Shown: positions 9,261-17,510 of the stretch, one piece after another
Position numbering within the stretch: position 1 is the first letter of the stretch
How the letters are laid out: each line of letters starts with the position of its first letter
NCBI RefSeq assembly: GCF_900114375.1
Contig: NZ_FOSV01000003.1
Location: 1 to 64,000, forward strand
From: Methylorubrum salsuginis
GTDB lineage: Bacteria; Pseudomonadota; Alphaproteobacteria; Rhizobiales; Beijerinckiaceae
DNA length: 64,000 bases
Reading direction: 5' to 3'
Made by a program: the position numbers and the translations under genes
Notes under the pieces: generated by a model
Seen by the model: only the letters and a program-made list of their open reading frames with translations
The model's database searches: none
Told to the model about the DNA's origin: nothing

Positions 9261-10508
9261 TCAGGCGGGATTTGCCTGCATCTCGCGGATGAAGGCGGCG
9301 ATGCGCGGGGCGATGACCGCGCGGAAGCGCGAGCCGTTGAACACGCCGTAATGCCCGACCTTCTCCTGCAGGTGGTAGGCCTTGCGGGAATCGGGCAGAT
9401 TCGGCGTCAGGTCCAGCGCCGCCTTGGTCTGGCCGACGCCGGAGATGTCGTCGTTCTCGCCCTCGACCGCGAGGATCGCGCAACGGCGGATCGCCGAGAG
9501 ATCGACCGGTTGGCCCCTGTGCCGCATCAGGCCGCGCGGCAGGGCGTGATCGACGAACACCGTCTGCACCGTCTGGAGATAGAACTCGGCGGTCAGGTCC
9601 ATCACGGCGAGGTACTCGTCGTAGAACTCGCGGTGCTTCTCCGCCGAATCACCGTCGCCGGTGACGAGGTGGTGGAACATGTCGGAATGGGCCGTGACAT
9701 GCCGGTCGAGGTTCATCGCCATGAAGCCCGACAGTTGCAGGAAGCCCGGATAGACCCGGCGCAGGGCCCCCGGATTGGGCGGCGGCACCACCGTGATGCA
9801 GTTTTTCTCGAACCAGCCCATGCCGCGCTCCTGGGCGAGGCAGTTCACGGCGGTGGGCGAGCGGCGGGTGTCGATCGGTCCGCCCATCAGGGTCATCGAG
9901 ACCGGGACGGCGGGATCGTTCTCGGCCTCCATCAGGGCCACCGCGGCGAAGACCGGAACGGCGGGCTGGCACACCGCCATCACGTGCAGATCCGGACCGA
10001 GGTCGCGGAACATCGCGGTCAGGTATTCGATATAGGTGTCGAGATCGAAGCGGCCTTCCAACAGCGGCACCATGCGGGCGTCCGACCAGTCGGTGATGAA
10101 CACCTGATGGTTCGGCAGCATCGCCTCGACCGTGCCGCGCAGGAGCGTCGCGTAATGGCCGGACATCGGCGCCACCACGAGGAGCTTGGGCTGCGGCTCC
10201 GACGGGCCCCGGGCCAGCGCCCGCTCGAAGGCGATGACGCGGCAGAACGGCCGTTCCCACACCACGCGCTCGAACACCGAGGCGGATTGCCCCTCGACGT
10301 TCGTGGTCGCAATGCCGAAATGCGGCTTGCCGTAGCGCCGGGTCGCGCGCTCGAACATCTGCAGCGCCGCCGCGGTCGAACGGGCATAGGGGCCGTAGGC
10401 GAAGGGGTTGCCGGGATGTTCCAGGCTGTGCCGCGTCATGTCCGCGGCGAGGCGGGCGGGCGCCAGCATCGCGCGCGCCGTCTCGTACCAAGCGTAGGCC
10501 AAGTCCAT
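9261..10508 (-). CDS. phaZ: Intracellular polyhydroxybutyrate depolymerase
   Basis: Cytoplasmic PHB depolymerase, which cuts storage polyester granules to hydroxybutyrate. The family signature is visible: PAYGPYAR-like FAYGPYARS near residue 35, and the nucleophile region MAVCQPAVP, where a cysteine replaces serine as in the Cys-type PhaZ enzymes. A late conserved HYGVFNGSRF supplies the expected catalytic histidine. The ATG at 10508 follows AAGGGGAG by seven bases; an upstream frame to 10601 is basic and unlikely. Divergent from regB, and far from the phasin genes at 44 kb. Confidence 0.93.
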   Translation of the reverse strand: MDLAYAWYETARAMLAPARLAADMTRHSLEHPGNPFAYGPYARSTAAALQMFERATRRYGKPHFGIATTNVEGQSASVFERVVWERPFCRVIAFERALARGPSEPQPKLLVVAPMSGHYATLLRGTVEAMLPNHQVFITDWSDARMVPLLEGRFDLDTYIEYLTAMFRDLGPDLHVMAVCQPAVPVFAAVALMEAENDPAVPVSMTLMGGPIDTRRSPTAVNCLAQERGMGWFEKNCITVVPPPNPGALRRVYPGFLQLSGFMAMNLDRHVTAHSDMFHHLVTGDGDSAEKHREFYDEYLAVMDLTAEFYLQTVQTVFVDHALPRGLMRHRGQPVDLSAIRRCAILAVEGENDDISGVGQTKAALDLTPNLPDSRKAYHLQEKVGHYGVFNGSRFRAVIAPRIAAFIREMQANPA

Positions 10509-10642
10509 CTCGTCGCTCCCCTTCGCGACCGTCTTCGCGCCTCTCTTAACCGATGTTGGTTTCGAGCGGACCCCGGATTTTCGGGTGCGGCGCCGCGACA
10601 CCCATTTCCGACGCCGCGCGCGACCCTATCGTCTGCCGCACC

Positions 10643-12061
10643 ATGATCGATGCTGCCCCCGAAATCGGCCGACCGGCCGGCCGCCACCTGCGGCTCGACA
10701 CCTTCGTCCGGCTGCGCTGGCTCGCGCTCACGGGCCAGAGCGCGGCGGTGGTGGGCGCGCAGTTCGGGCTCGGGCTGAACCTGCCGTTCGGCTGGTGCTT
10801 CCTCGTCATCGCGGCCTCCTGCTGGCTGAACCTCGCGCTGCGCATCCGCTTTCCGGCAAGCTACCGGCTCAGCGACGATTCGGCCGCGCTGCTGCTCGCC
10901 TTCGACATCGTCCAGCTCGCCGCCCTCCTGTTCCTGACCGGCGGACTGCAGAACCCGTTCTCTCTGCTGTTCCTCGCCCCCGTGCTGATCTCGGCCACCG
11001 CGCTCCCGCCGGACCGCACGCTGGCGCTCGGGCTCCTCGCGGTCGGGCTCGCGACGCTGCTCGCCCTGGTCCACCGGCCCCTGCCCTGGTTCGCCGACGG
11101 GCGGATCGAACTGCCCTTCCTCTACGTGTCGGGGGTCTGGACCGCGATCCTGCTCGGCACCGCCTTCACCGGCGTCTATGCGTGGCGAGTCGCCGAGGAG
11201 ACCCGCCAGCTCGCCCAGGCGCTGGCGGCGACCGAACTCGTGCTCGCCCGCGAGCAGCACCTGTCGCAGCTCGACGGGCTGGCGGCGGCCGCCGCGCATG
11301 AACTCGGCACGCCGCTCGGCACCATCATGGTGGTGGCCAAGGAACTCGACCGCCTGCTCGGCCCCACCGCCACGCCGGAAGTCGCCGAGGATCTGGCGCT
11401 GCTACGCGATCAGGTGTCGCGCTGCCGCGGCATCCTCTCGAAGCTGACCTCGCTCGGCGAGGACAACGAGGAGGGCGAGGGCTTCCTCCAGACCGTCACC
11501 TTCGGCCACGTCGTCGAGGAGCTGGTGGCGCCGCAACGCGCGCTCGGCGTCGCGGTGGCGGTGAAGAAGCAGGGCGAGGGGCCCGAGCCGGTCTGCCGCC
11601 GCAACCCCGGCGTCATGTTCGGTCTCGCCAATATCGTCGACAACGCGGTCGACTTCGCCGACACCCGCGTCGAGATCGAGGCGCGCTGGAACCTCGACCG
11701 GGTCTGGCTCACCATCCGCGACGACGGCCCGGGCTTCCCCAGCGAGGTCCTGTTGCGGGCCGGCGAACCCTACGTGACGACCCGCGGCCCGGAACGCTCG
11801 AAGGGGGGCGCGCGGGGCGCGGATGCCGGCGGCGACGCTGTCGGCGCGGGCCTCGGTCTCGGGCTGTTCATCGCCAAGACCCTGATCGAGCGCTCGGGCG
11901 CGCAGCTGGTCCTATCCAACATCACCGGGGCCGACGACCACGGCGCATTGGTGCGGGTGTCCTGGGCTCGTCACATTTTCGAGAGGGACGTGATTGCGGC
12001 GCAGCCTGTTGCGCACAATTCTCTACGACCCCTGCCAGAACGCGATGCCGCACCCATATAA
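10643..12061 (+). CDS. regB: Redox sensor histidine kinase RegB/ActS/PrrB
   Basis: Membrane histidine kinase of the global redox two-component system. About six hydrophobic segments are followed by the kinase. The quinone-linked signature GGLQNPF lies between transmembrane helices, the H-box is AAHELGTPLG, and the redox-box cysteine is in SRCRGIL, matching the Cys whose oxidation controls RegB. The ATP domain is intact: NIVDNAVDF, DDGPGFP, GLGLGLFIAK. A Gly/Ala-rich insertion sits between the last two boxes. The gene is followed about 36 bases later by regA. It is divergent from phaZ. Confidence 0.95.
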   Translation: MIDAAPEIGRPAGRHLRLDTFVRLRWLALTGQSAAVVGAQFGLGLNLPFGWCFLVIAASCWLNLALRIRFPASYRLSDDSAALLLAFDIVQLAALLFLTGGLQNPFSLLFLAPVLISATALPPDRTLALGLLAVGLATLLALVHRPLPWFADGRIELPFLYVSGVWTAILLGTAFTGVYAWRVAEETRQLAQALAATELVLAREQHLSQLDGLAAAAAHELGTPLGTIMVVAKELDRLLGPTATPEVAEDLALLRDQVSRCRGILSKLTSLGEDNEEGEGFLQTVTFGHVVEELVAPQRALGVAVAVKKQGEGPEPVCRRNPGVMFGLANIVDNAVDFADTRVEIEARWNLDRVWLTIRDDGPGFPSEVLLRAGEPYVTTRGPERSKGGARGADAGGDAVGAGLGLGLFIAKTLIERSGAQLVLSNITGADDHGALVRVSWARHIFERDVIAAQPVAHNSLRPLPERDAAPI

Positions 12062-12097
12062 AACATTCAGATGAATGCGAGCGATGAGGAGCACCGC

Positions 12098-12700
12098 ATG
12101 CTGACGCAGAGCGGGACGTCGGTGCCGAGCCAGGACACCGCCTTCCTTTCCGAAACCGATCCCCTGTCCGCCTTCTCCGACCGCAGCCTGCTGATCGTGG
12201 ACGACGACAAGCCCTTCTCCACCCGCCTCGCCCGGGCGATGGAAGGCCGCGGCTACGCCGTGCAGGTCGCCGAGAGCGTCAGCGAGGGCGTCGCCGCCGT
12301 CGAGGCCAGGGCGCCCGCCTTCGCCGTGATCGACATGCGCCTCGGCGATGGCAACGGCCTCGACGTGATCGCCCGCCTGAAGGAGCGCCGGCCCGAGGCC
12401 CGCGGCGTGATCCTGACCGGCTACGGCAACATCGCGACCGCCGTGACGGCGGTGAAGCTCGGCGCCTTCGACTACCTCGCCAAGCCGGCGGACGCGGACG
12501 AAATCCACGGCACGCTGATGGCGCAGCCGGGCGAGCGGGCCGACCCGCCGGAGAACCCGATGTCGGCCGACCGGGTGCGCTGGGAACATATCCAGCGGGT
12601 CTACGAGCTGTGTGGGCGCAACGTCTCCGAGACGGCGCGGCGCCTCAACATGCATCGCCGCACCTTGCAGCGGATCCTGGCCAAGCGCGCCCCGCGCTGA
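12098..12700 (+). CDS. regA: Response regulator RegA/ActR/PrrA
   Basis: DNA-binding partner of RegB, which controls energy and redox genes. The receiver domain has the acidic pocket VDDDK and the phosphoacceptor Asp in VIDMRLGDG. The C-terminal Fis-like helix-turn-helix (NVSETARRLNMHRRTLQRIL) is nearly invariant in this family. I start it at the ATG at 12098, which follows GAGGAG by six bases; an upstream ATG at 12071 lacks a good site. A strong terminator follows 22 bases after the stop, so regB-regA is a closed operon. Confidence 0.96.
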   Translation: MLTQSGTSVPSQDTAFLSETDPLSAFSDRSLLIVDDDKPFSTRLARAMEGRGYAVQVAESVSEGVAAVEARAPAFAVIDMRLGDGNGLDVIARLKERRPEARGVILTGYGNIATAVTAVKLGAFDYLAKPADADEIHGTLMAQPGERADPPENPMSADRVRWEHIQRVYELCGRNVSETARRLNMHRRTLQRILAKRAPR

Positions 12701-12722
12701 TCGCGCAATACGATGGAAACAG

Positions 12723-12749
12723 GCCGGCGCCGACGCGCCGGCTTTTTTT
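12723..12749 (+). terminator. Rho-independent terminator after regA
   Basis: Perfect 8-bp stem GCCGGCGC / GCGCCGGC with a CGAC loop, followed directly by seven T. It closes the regB-regA transcript. Confidence 0.92.
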
Positions 12750-12978
12750 ATTCCCGATCGGGCCGCACCCAAGCCCCGAATATTGTGCCTCGGGATCCGT
12801 GGCGGCAGAGGTCCAGGCCGGAATCGTCAGGCTTTTGTTTCCCGATGTTACCGGTTCCCCTCCGGCGAAAGTCAGATTTGCGCCCCGACGTCCCCGTGTC
12901 ATGCGCCGCTGACAGTTGCGCGGAGCATGAGCGTCGGGCTAGTCCGTGCGCGACCGGACTCGAACGGACCGCCTGCGC

Positions 12979-13203
12979 ATGCGCAACATGATCACGATTC
13001 TGAGCCTGATGGTGCTCGTCGGAACGGAAGTGTTCGCCGCCGCCATCGCGGCAGGCTGGGCGCTCGCCGGCTTGTTCGACCTCGGCGACACCGTGGGCCA
13101 CGTGCTGATGGGCCTGTTCAGCCTGCTGGCCGCCTGGATCATGCTTCAACTCTGGCAGCGCGCGGTCAAGGCCGAGCCGCTGCGGCCGGTCAAGGGCTCC
13201 TGA
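12979..13203 (+). CDS. Small membrane protein, hypothetical
   Basis: 74-residue protein with two hydrophobic helices (MITILSLMVLVGTEVFAAAI and VLMGLFSLLAAWIMLQLW) and a short basic tail. No family recognised. The ATG at 12979 is chosen because the preceding 11 residues of the open frame are all charged and polar (RDRTRTDR). It lies between the regA terminator and purS and could share the purSQ transcript, although the gap to purS is about 110 bases. Confidence 0.6.
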   Translation: MRNMITILSLMVLVGTEVFAAAIAAGWALAGLFDLGDTVGHVLMGLFSLLAAWIMLQLWQRAVKAEPLRPVKGS

Positions 13204-13316
13204 GGCGCTCGCAGCGACGTCGCGCAACCGTCGTCCGTTCGCGCCTCAGAGGTTCTCCGCTCTTCCCCGGTGCCGACGAACCGGCATCCGTCGCGTATCT
13301 CAACCGAGTGCCCATC

Positions 13317-13556
13317 ATGAAAGCCCGCATCGTCGTCACCTTGAAGTCCGGCGTCCTCGACCCTCAGGGTAAGGCGATCGAGGCGGCGCTGAAGTCGCTG
13401 AGCATCGACGACGTCTCGGGTGTCCGCCAGGGCAAGGTGTTCGACCTCGAGATCGCCTCCGAGAACCGGGAGCAGGCCGAGGCGACGCTGAAGGCAGCCT
13501 GCGAGAAGCTGCTCGCGAACACCGTGGTCGAGAACTACACGATCGAGATCGCCTGA
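13317..13556 (+). CDS. purS: FGAM synthase subunit PurS
   Basis: 79-residue small subunit of the three-part formylglycinamidine ribonucleotide synthase, which bridges PurQ and PurL in purine synthesis. The start MKARIVVTLKSGVLDPQG, the conserved GVRQGKVFDLEI and the C-terminal NTVVENYTIEI are all family hallmarks at normal length. Its stop overlaps the purQ start (TGATG), so the two are translated together. purL, which often follows, is not present after purQ. Confidence 0.96.
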   Translation: MKARIVVTLKSGVLDPQGKAIEAALKSLSIDDVSGVRQGKVFDLEIASENREQAEATLKAACEKLLANTVVENYTIEIA

Positions 13557-14236
13557 TGCGCGCGGCCGTCGTCGTCTTCCCCGGCTCGAACCGCGACGGC
13601 GACGTCGCCCGGGCCCTGACCCGCTCCGGCGCCGACGTCGTCAAGGTCTGGCACGCCGAGACCGAGCTTCCCGCCGGCACCGACCTCGCCGTCGTCCCCG
13701 GCGGCTTCTCCTACGGCGATTACCTGCGCTGCGGCGCCATCGCGGGGCGCGCCGCCGCCATGGACGCGGTGCGGGCGCACGCGGCCCGCGGCGGGCTCGT
13801 GCTCGGCATCTGCAACGGCTTCCAGATCCTGTGCGAATCGGGCCTGCTGCCCGGGGTGCTGATGCGCAACGTCCAGCGCCGCTTCATCTGCCACCGGCAG
13901 TTCCTGCGGGTCGAGCAGACCGACACCCGCTTCGCCTCGGCCTATCGCAAGGGCCAGGTGATCGATGTCTGCGTGGCGCATGGCGAGGGCAACTACTTCG
14001 CCGATGCCGACACGCTGGCCCGGCTCGAGGGCGAGGGCCGCGTCGCCTTCCGCTACTGCGACGCCGCCGGCACCCTCACCGAGGACGCCAACCGCAACGG
14101 CTCGCTCAACTCCATCGCCGGCATCTATTCGGAGCAGCGCAACGTGCTCGGCATGATGCCCCATCCGGAGAACTTCGTGGACGATCTGGTCGGCGGCACC
14201 GACGGACGCGGGTTGTTCGACAGCCTCGCTGCGTAA
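13556..14236 (+). CDS. purQ: FGAM synthase glutaminase subunit PurQ
   Basis: Class I glutamine amidotransferase subunit that releases ammonia for FGAM synthesis. The nucleophile Cys is in GLVLGICNGFQIL, the catalytic His/Glu pair is in MMPHPEN, and the N-terminus shows VVVFPGSNRDGD. Length 226 is normal. It is coupled to purS by the TGATG junction, and a strong terminator follows about 20 bases after the stop, so the transcript ends without purL. Confidence 0.97.
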   Translation: MRAAVVVFPGSNRDGDVARALTRSGADVVKVWHAETELPAGTDLAVVPGGFSYGDYLRCGAIAGRAAAMDAVRAHAARGGLVLGICNGFQILCESGLLPGVLMRNVQRRFICHRQFLRVEQTDTRFASAYRKGQVIDVCVAHGEGNYFADADTLARLEGEGRVAFRYCDAAGTLTEDANRNGSLNSIAGIYSEQRNVLGMMPHPENFVDDLVGGTDGRGLFDSLAA

Positions 14237-14250
14237 GCCTCATCTCGACG

Positions 14251-14284
14251 AAAAAAGCTCCTCCCTCGCGGGAGGAGCTTTTTT
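14251..14284 (+). terminator. Rho-independent terminator after purQ
   Basis: Perfect 9-bp stem GCTCCTCCC / GGGAGGAGC with a TCGC loop, flanked by six A on the left and six T on the right. It works for purQ; the A-run could also give a T-run on the opposite strand for the leftward PepSY gene. Confidence 0.92.
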
Positions 14285-14329
14285 GTTGCCTTCGGGCAAG
14301 GGCTGGAACGCGTCGATTTCCCCTCACGC

Positions 14330-14421
14330 CGCCATTGCGAGGCGGAGCCGAAGCAATCCAGGGCTCCGAACGCTCCGGAGAGGTCGCGCCGCTGGATTGC
14401 TTCGCTCCGCTTGCAATGGCG
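14330..14421. repeat. Large intergenic inverted repeat (CCATTGCGAG type)
   Basis: Two arms of about 30 bases lie in opposite orientation: left GCCATTGCGAGGCGGAGC then GAAGCAATCCAG, right CTGGATTGCTTCG then CTCCGCTTGCAATGGC, with about 30 bases between. This is the pattern of the mobile REP-like intergenic palindromes common in Alphaproteobacteria. It sits between the convergent purQ and PepSY genes and may fold in RNA. Confidence 0.85.
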
Positions 14422-14427
14422 GAAAAA

Positions 14428-15018
14428 TCAGTCGGCCTTCGCGACGCCGTCCGGACCGACCTTGATCTCCTTCGAACCGTCGGGGAGCGCCACCGAGATC
14501 TCGTACTCGACCGCGTTGCCCTCGCGCTCGACCTCGGCCTCGTAGGCCTTGCCGCCGCCGGCCTTCTGCTCGGCGATTTTCAGCGCGTCCTTCAGAGAAA
14601 CCTTGGCGTTGTTGAAGTCGGCCACCTTCAGGCGGGTGAAGTAACGCTCGAACGGCTGGTTCTCGCTCTTGTAGAGCTCACCGGTGTCGGCGTTGATGCC
14701 GTGCTCGACCAGCTTGCCGTCGGGATAGACGACCTTGATGCTGTAATGAGCCGGGTTCTTGCCGTCGGCGAGTTCGAAGTCGGCGTCGATGGCGCGACCG
14801 CCGGCTTCCTTGCCCTCGGCGGTGGCGATCGCCGTGGCGAGGCTGGTCTTGGCGAGCGGAGCGGCCTGCCACTCCTTCATGTCCTTGCCGGCGGCCGTCG
14901 CCGTGCCGGAGGCGGCGGGCTTGTCGGCCGGAGCCGTGGTGGTCGTGTTGGTCTGGGCCGAAGCGAAGCCGGCGGAGAGCGCCACGAGGGCGGCGGCGGT
15001 GGTCAAACGCGTGAACAT
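14428..15018 (-). CDS. Exported PepSY-domain protein
   Basis: 196-residue exported protein. The signal peptide MFTRLTTAAALVALSAGF is cleaved near ASA-Q, followed by a Thr/Ala-rich linker. Two PepSY-like modules then follow (about residues 55-115 and 130-196), recognised by alternating strands around DADFELADGK, YSIKVVYPDGKL, AYEAEVEREGN and YEISVALPDGS. PepSY modules usually inhibit peptidases or bind cell-envelope ligands; the partner here is unknown. Monocistronic, convergent with purQ. A shorter PepSY protein is found at 53.4 kb. Confidence 0.82.
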   Translation of the reverse strand: MFTRLTTAAALVALSAGFASAQTNTTTTAPADKPAASGTATAAGKDMKEWQAAPLAKTSLATAIATAEGKEAGGRAIDADFELADGKNPAHYSIKVVYPDGKLVEHGINADTGELYKSENQPFERYFTRLKVADFNNAKVSLKDALKIAEQKAGGGKAYEAEVEREGNAVEYEISVALPDGSKEIKVGPDGVAKAD

Positions 15019-15147
15019 GGCGGGACTTTCCTTCTGGCGAGGCCCTTATCGGGTCGCTGGAAACGCCAATCCCGCCCGTTGGTTGCCGCGCAGCAACAAC
15101 AGGATTTTACATAGGATAGGGAACCTTTTGCCGCTTACGCAGCAAGT

Positions 15148-15693
15148 TCAGTGTCCCTCGAACTCCATGAGGGTGCGGACGGTCACGCCGAGGTCGCGCA
15201 GGCGCTGGGCGCCACCGATCTCCGGCAGGTCGATGACGAAGCAGGCGGCCACCACCTCGGCGCCGAGCTGGCGCAGAAGGTTCACCGCCGCGGTCGCCGT
15301 GCCGCCGGTGGCGATGAGGTCGTCCACCAAAATCACCCGGTCGCCGGGGCGGATGGCGTCCACGTGAATCTCGATCTCGTCGGTGCCGTATTCGAGGGCG
15401 TAGGCGGTCGAGACGGTCTTGTGGGGCAGCTTGCCCTTCTTGCGGATCGGCACGAAGCCCGACGAGAGCTGGTGCGCCACCGCGCCGCCGAGGATGAAGC
15501 CGCGCGCCTCGATGCCGGCCACCTGATCGATCCGCCCGCCCGCGAAGGGATGCACCAGCGAATCGACCGCCCGCCGGAACGCCCGCGGGTCGCTCAACAG
15601 GGTGGTGATGTCGCGGAATATGATGCCGGGCTTCGGGTAATCGGGAATCGAGCGGATCGATTCCTTGAGGGCGGAGTGGCGGCGGGCTTCCAT
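15148..15693 (-). CDS. apt: Adenine phosphoribosyltransferase
   Basis: Purine salvage enzyme converting adenine and PRPP to AMP. The PRPP-binding loop [13 protein letters not shown] is complete, and the N-terminal [23 protein letters not shown] and KKGKLPHKT motifs fit Apt. The length of 181 is normal. It lies downstream of the inositol-phosphatase gene on the same strand, separated by a large inverted repeat that may end or attenuate transcription. Confidence 0.97.
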   Translation of the reverse strand: MEARRHSALKESIRSIPDYPKPGIIFRDITTLLSDPRAFRRAVDSLVHPFAGGRIDQVAGIEARGFILGGAVAHQLSSGFVPIRKKGKLPHKTVSTAYALEYGTDEIEIHVDAIRPGDRVILVDDLIATGGTATAAVNLLRQLGAEVVAACFVIDLPEIGGAQRLRDLGVTVRTLMEFEGH

Positions 15694-15810
15694 GCTCGGA
15701 CTCGCTTTTTTCGAAGACTTGCCGCGGGTTAGATCAGATGGCGGCGTGGAGGGCCAGCGGCCGGGGAAAGGTCGCGTTGCCGAAACGCTGAAGCGATCCG
15801 AGCCTTACCC

Positions 15811-15944
15811 GCCACCGCCGTCATTCCGGGGCTCGCCGAAGGCGAGAACCCGGAATCCACCCGTGATGCGCGGCTTCGGTCGGGGTCGCGGCCCGTCGTG
15901 GATTCCGGGTTCCGCTGCGCGGCCCCGGAATGACGGCGGTGGCG
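15811..15944. repeat. Large intergenic inverted repeat (TCATTCCGGGG type)
   Basis: The left arm runs GCCACCGCCGTCATTCCGGG through GAACCCGGAATCCA; the right arm runs TGGATTCCGGGTTC through CCCCGGAATGACGGCGGTGG. Each arm is about 48 bases with about 40 bases between. It is a second family of REP-like palindrome, distinct from that at 14330. A partial copy (CCGCCATTCCGGGGCCGCG) lies at about 62691-62709. It sits between suhB and apt, both leftward. Confidence 0.85.
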
Positions 15945-15945
15945 C

Positions 15946-16743
15946 TCAGGACGCGTTGGCCTTCCGCAGCAGCGCGACCAGCTCCCGTTGCAACACTTCG
16001 TTGCCGCAGGCGACCGAGCGGGCGGCCAGCGGCTCGGCGCCGCCATCGGCGCTGGAGACGAACCCGCCGGCCTCGCGCACGAGGATGATGCCCGCCGCGA
16101 TGTCCCAGGTCTGGAGATCGCGCTCCCAGTAGAGATCGGTGCGGCCGCAGGCGACGTAGGCGAGATCGAGCGCCGCCGAGCCGAAGCGACGGGTGCCGCC
16201 GGAGACCGCCATCACGGCGGCGACTTCCTTGAGCAGGCGCCCGTGGCTGCCGCGGCCGAGATAGGGGGTGCCGTAGGCGACCAGGGCGTCGGCGAAATCC
16301 TGGCGGCCGGAGACGCGCAGGCGGCGGTTGTTGAGATAGGCGCCCTTGCCGCGCTCGGCGATGAACAGCTCGTCCTTGATCGGATCGTAGATCACGCCGG
16401 CCACGATCTGCCCGTCGCGCTCCAGCCCGACCGAGATCGCGAAATGCGGGATGCCGTGGAGGAAGTTGGTGGTGCCGTCGAGGGGATCGACGTGCCAGGT
16501 GTGGCTCTTGTCGGTGCCCTCGATGTTGCCGGTCTCTTCCAGGATGAGGCCGTAGCCGGGACGCGCCTTCATCAGCGCCTCCTTCAGCACCTCCTCGGCC
16601 TTCCGGTCGGCGGCGGAGACGAAGTTGCCGGGGCCTTTCCGCGAGACCTGAAGATTCTCGATCTCGCCGAAATCGCGCTTGAGCCCGCGGGCGGCCTTGC
16701 GCACGGCATCGACCATCACGGTCATGAGGGGAGAGTTGATCAT
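15946..16743 (-). CDS. suhB: Inositol monophosphatase family protein (SuhB-like)
   Basis: 265-residue magnesium-dependent phosphatase of the inositol monophosphatase family. The metal site is clear: EETG, then HVDPLDGTTNFLHG, and the late TWDIAAGIILVREAGG motif. In Proteobacteria the closest role is SuhB, which acts on inositol-1-phosphate and also binds the ribosomal antitermination complex. The exact substrate cannot be settled from sequence. Alternative starts lie in the first eight residues (MINSPLMTVM). Same strand as apt. Confidence 0.9.
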   Translation of the reverse strand: MINSPLMTVMVDAVRKAARGLKRDFGEIENLQVSRKGPGNFVSAADRKAEEVLKEALMKARPGYGLILEETGNIEGTDKSHTWHVDPLDGTTNFLHGIPHFAISVGLERDGQIVAGVIYDPIKDELFIAERGKGAYLNNRRLRVSGRQDFADALVAYGTPYLGRGSHGRLLKEVAAVMAVSGGTRRFGSAALDLAYVACGRTDLYWERDLQTWDIAAGIILVREAGGFVSSADGGAEPLAARSVACGNEVLQRELVALLRKANAS

Positions 16744-16880
16744 GCGATTCGGCTCAGGGCCCCGGACGGGCGCGCTCTTTGGATAGCGGGGAAATGATTC
16801 TCGGCCCGGTTCTATACGGGTTGGCGCCGCATGCCATGGCTCTTCCGCAGATCGGGCATGTCGCGAGACCGCAAAAGGCC

Positions 16881-17510
16881 TCAGCCGGCGAGGGTTTGCA
16901 GCAGAATGCGGGTTTCGGCCTCGGAATCGGCCGCGCGCATCAGCCCGCCCATCACGGCGATCCCGGCCGCGCCCGCGCCGAGGCAGGCGGGTGCCTGCGC
17001 CGCCCCGACGCCGCCGAGCGCGAAGACCGGGATCGGCAGGCCGCGGCAGGCTTCGAGGGCAGAGAGGCCCAGGGCCGGGCCGTAGCCGGGCTTGCTGGCG
17101 GTCGGAAAGATCGGGCTCAGGGTCGCGTAGTCGGCACCGGCTTCCGCCGCGGCGGCGACCTCAGTGGGGCTATGTGCCGAGACGCCGATCGGGGCCTTCG
17201 GACCGAGCGCGGCCCGCGCCTGCGCGATGTCCGCCGCCGTCGCCGCGCCGCCGAGATGGACGCCGTGGGCACCCGTTTCCGCGGCGAGCGCGACATCGCC
17301 CCCGATGACGAGACGTCCACCGAGAGGCGCCAAAGCGGCCAAAACATCGAGGGCGAAGGCCCGGCGGGCCGCGCGGTCGAGGTCGCGGTCGCGCAGCCAG
17401 ACGAAGCGGGCGCCGCCCGACACCGCCGCCCGCACCGTCTCGGCGAGCGGCCGAGGCGCGCCGTGCCGGTCGGTGACGACGAGGAGCGGCGGCAGGCCGA
17501 GGCCGGTCAC
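16881..17510 (-). CDS. thiE: Thiamine phosphate synthase family protein (ThiE/TenI-like)
   Basis: 209-residue TIM-barrel protein in the last position of the thi operon, where ThiE joins the pyrimidine and thiazole moieties. The GTG start at 17510 overlaps the thiG stop (GTGA). Kept features include [24 protein letters not shown] and the phosphate-binding ALGGV. Several active-site positions differ from classical ThiE: QLREK is WLRDR, NDD is GGD, and HLGQED is [10 protein letters not shown]. It may be a divergent synthase or a TenI-like paralog, so the exact activity is uncertain. Confidence 0.82.
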   Translation of the reverse strand: MTGLGLPPLLVVTDRHGAPRPLAETVRAAVSGGARFVWLRDRDLDRAARRAFALDVLAALAPLGGRLVIGGDVALAAETGAHGVHLGGAATAADIAQARAALGPKAPIGVSAHSPTEVAAAAEAGADYATLSPIFPTASKPGYGPALGLSALEACRGLPIPVFALGGVGAAQAPACLGAGAAGIAVMGGLMRAADSEAETRILLQTLAG

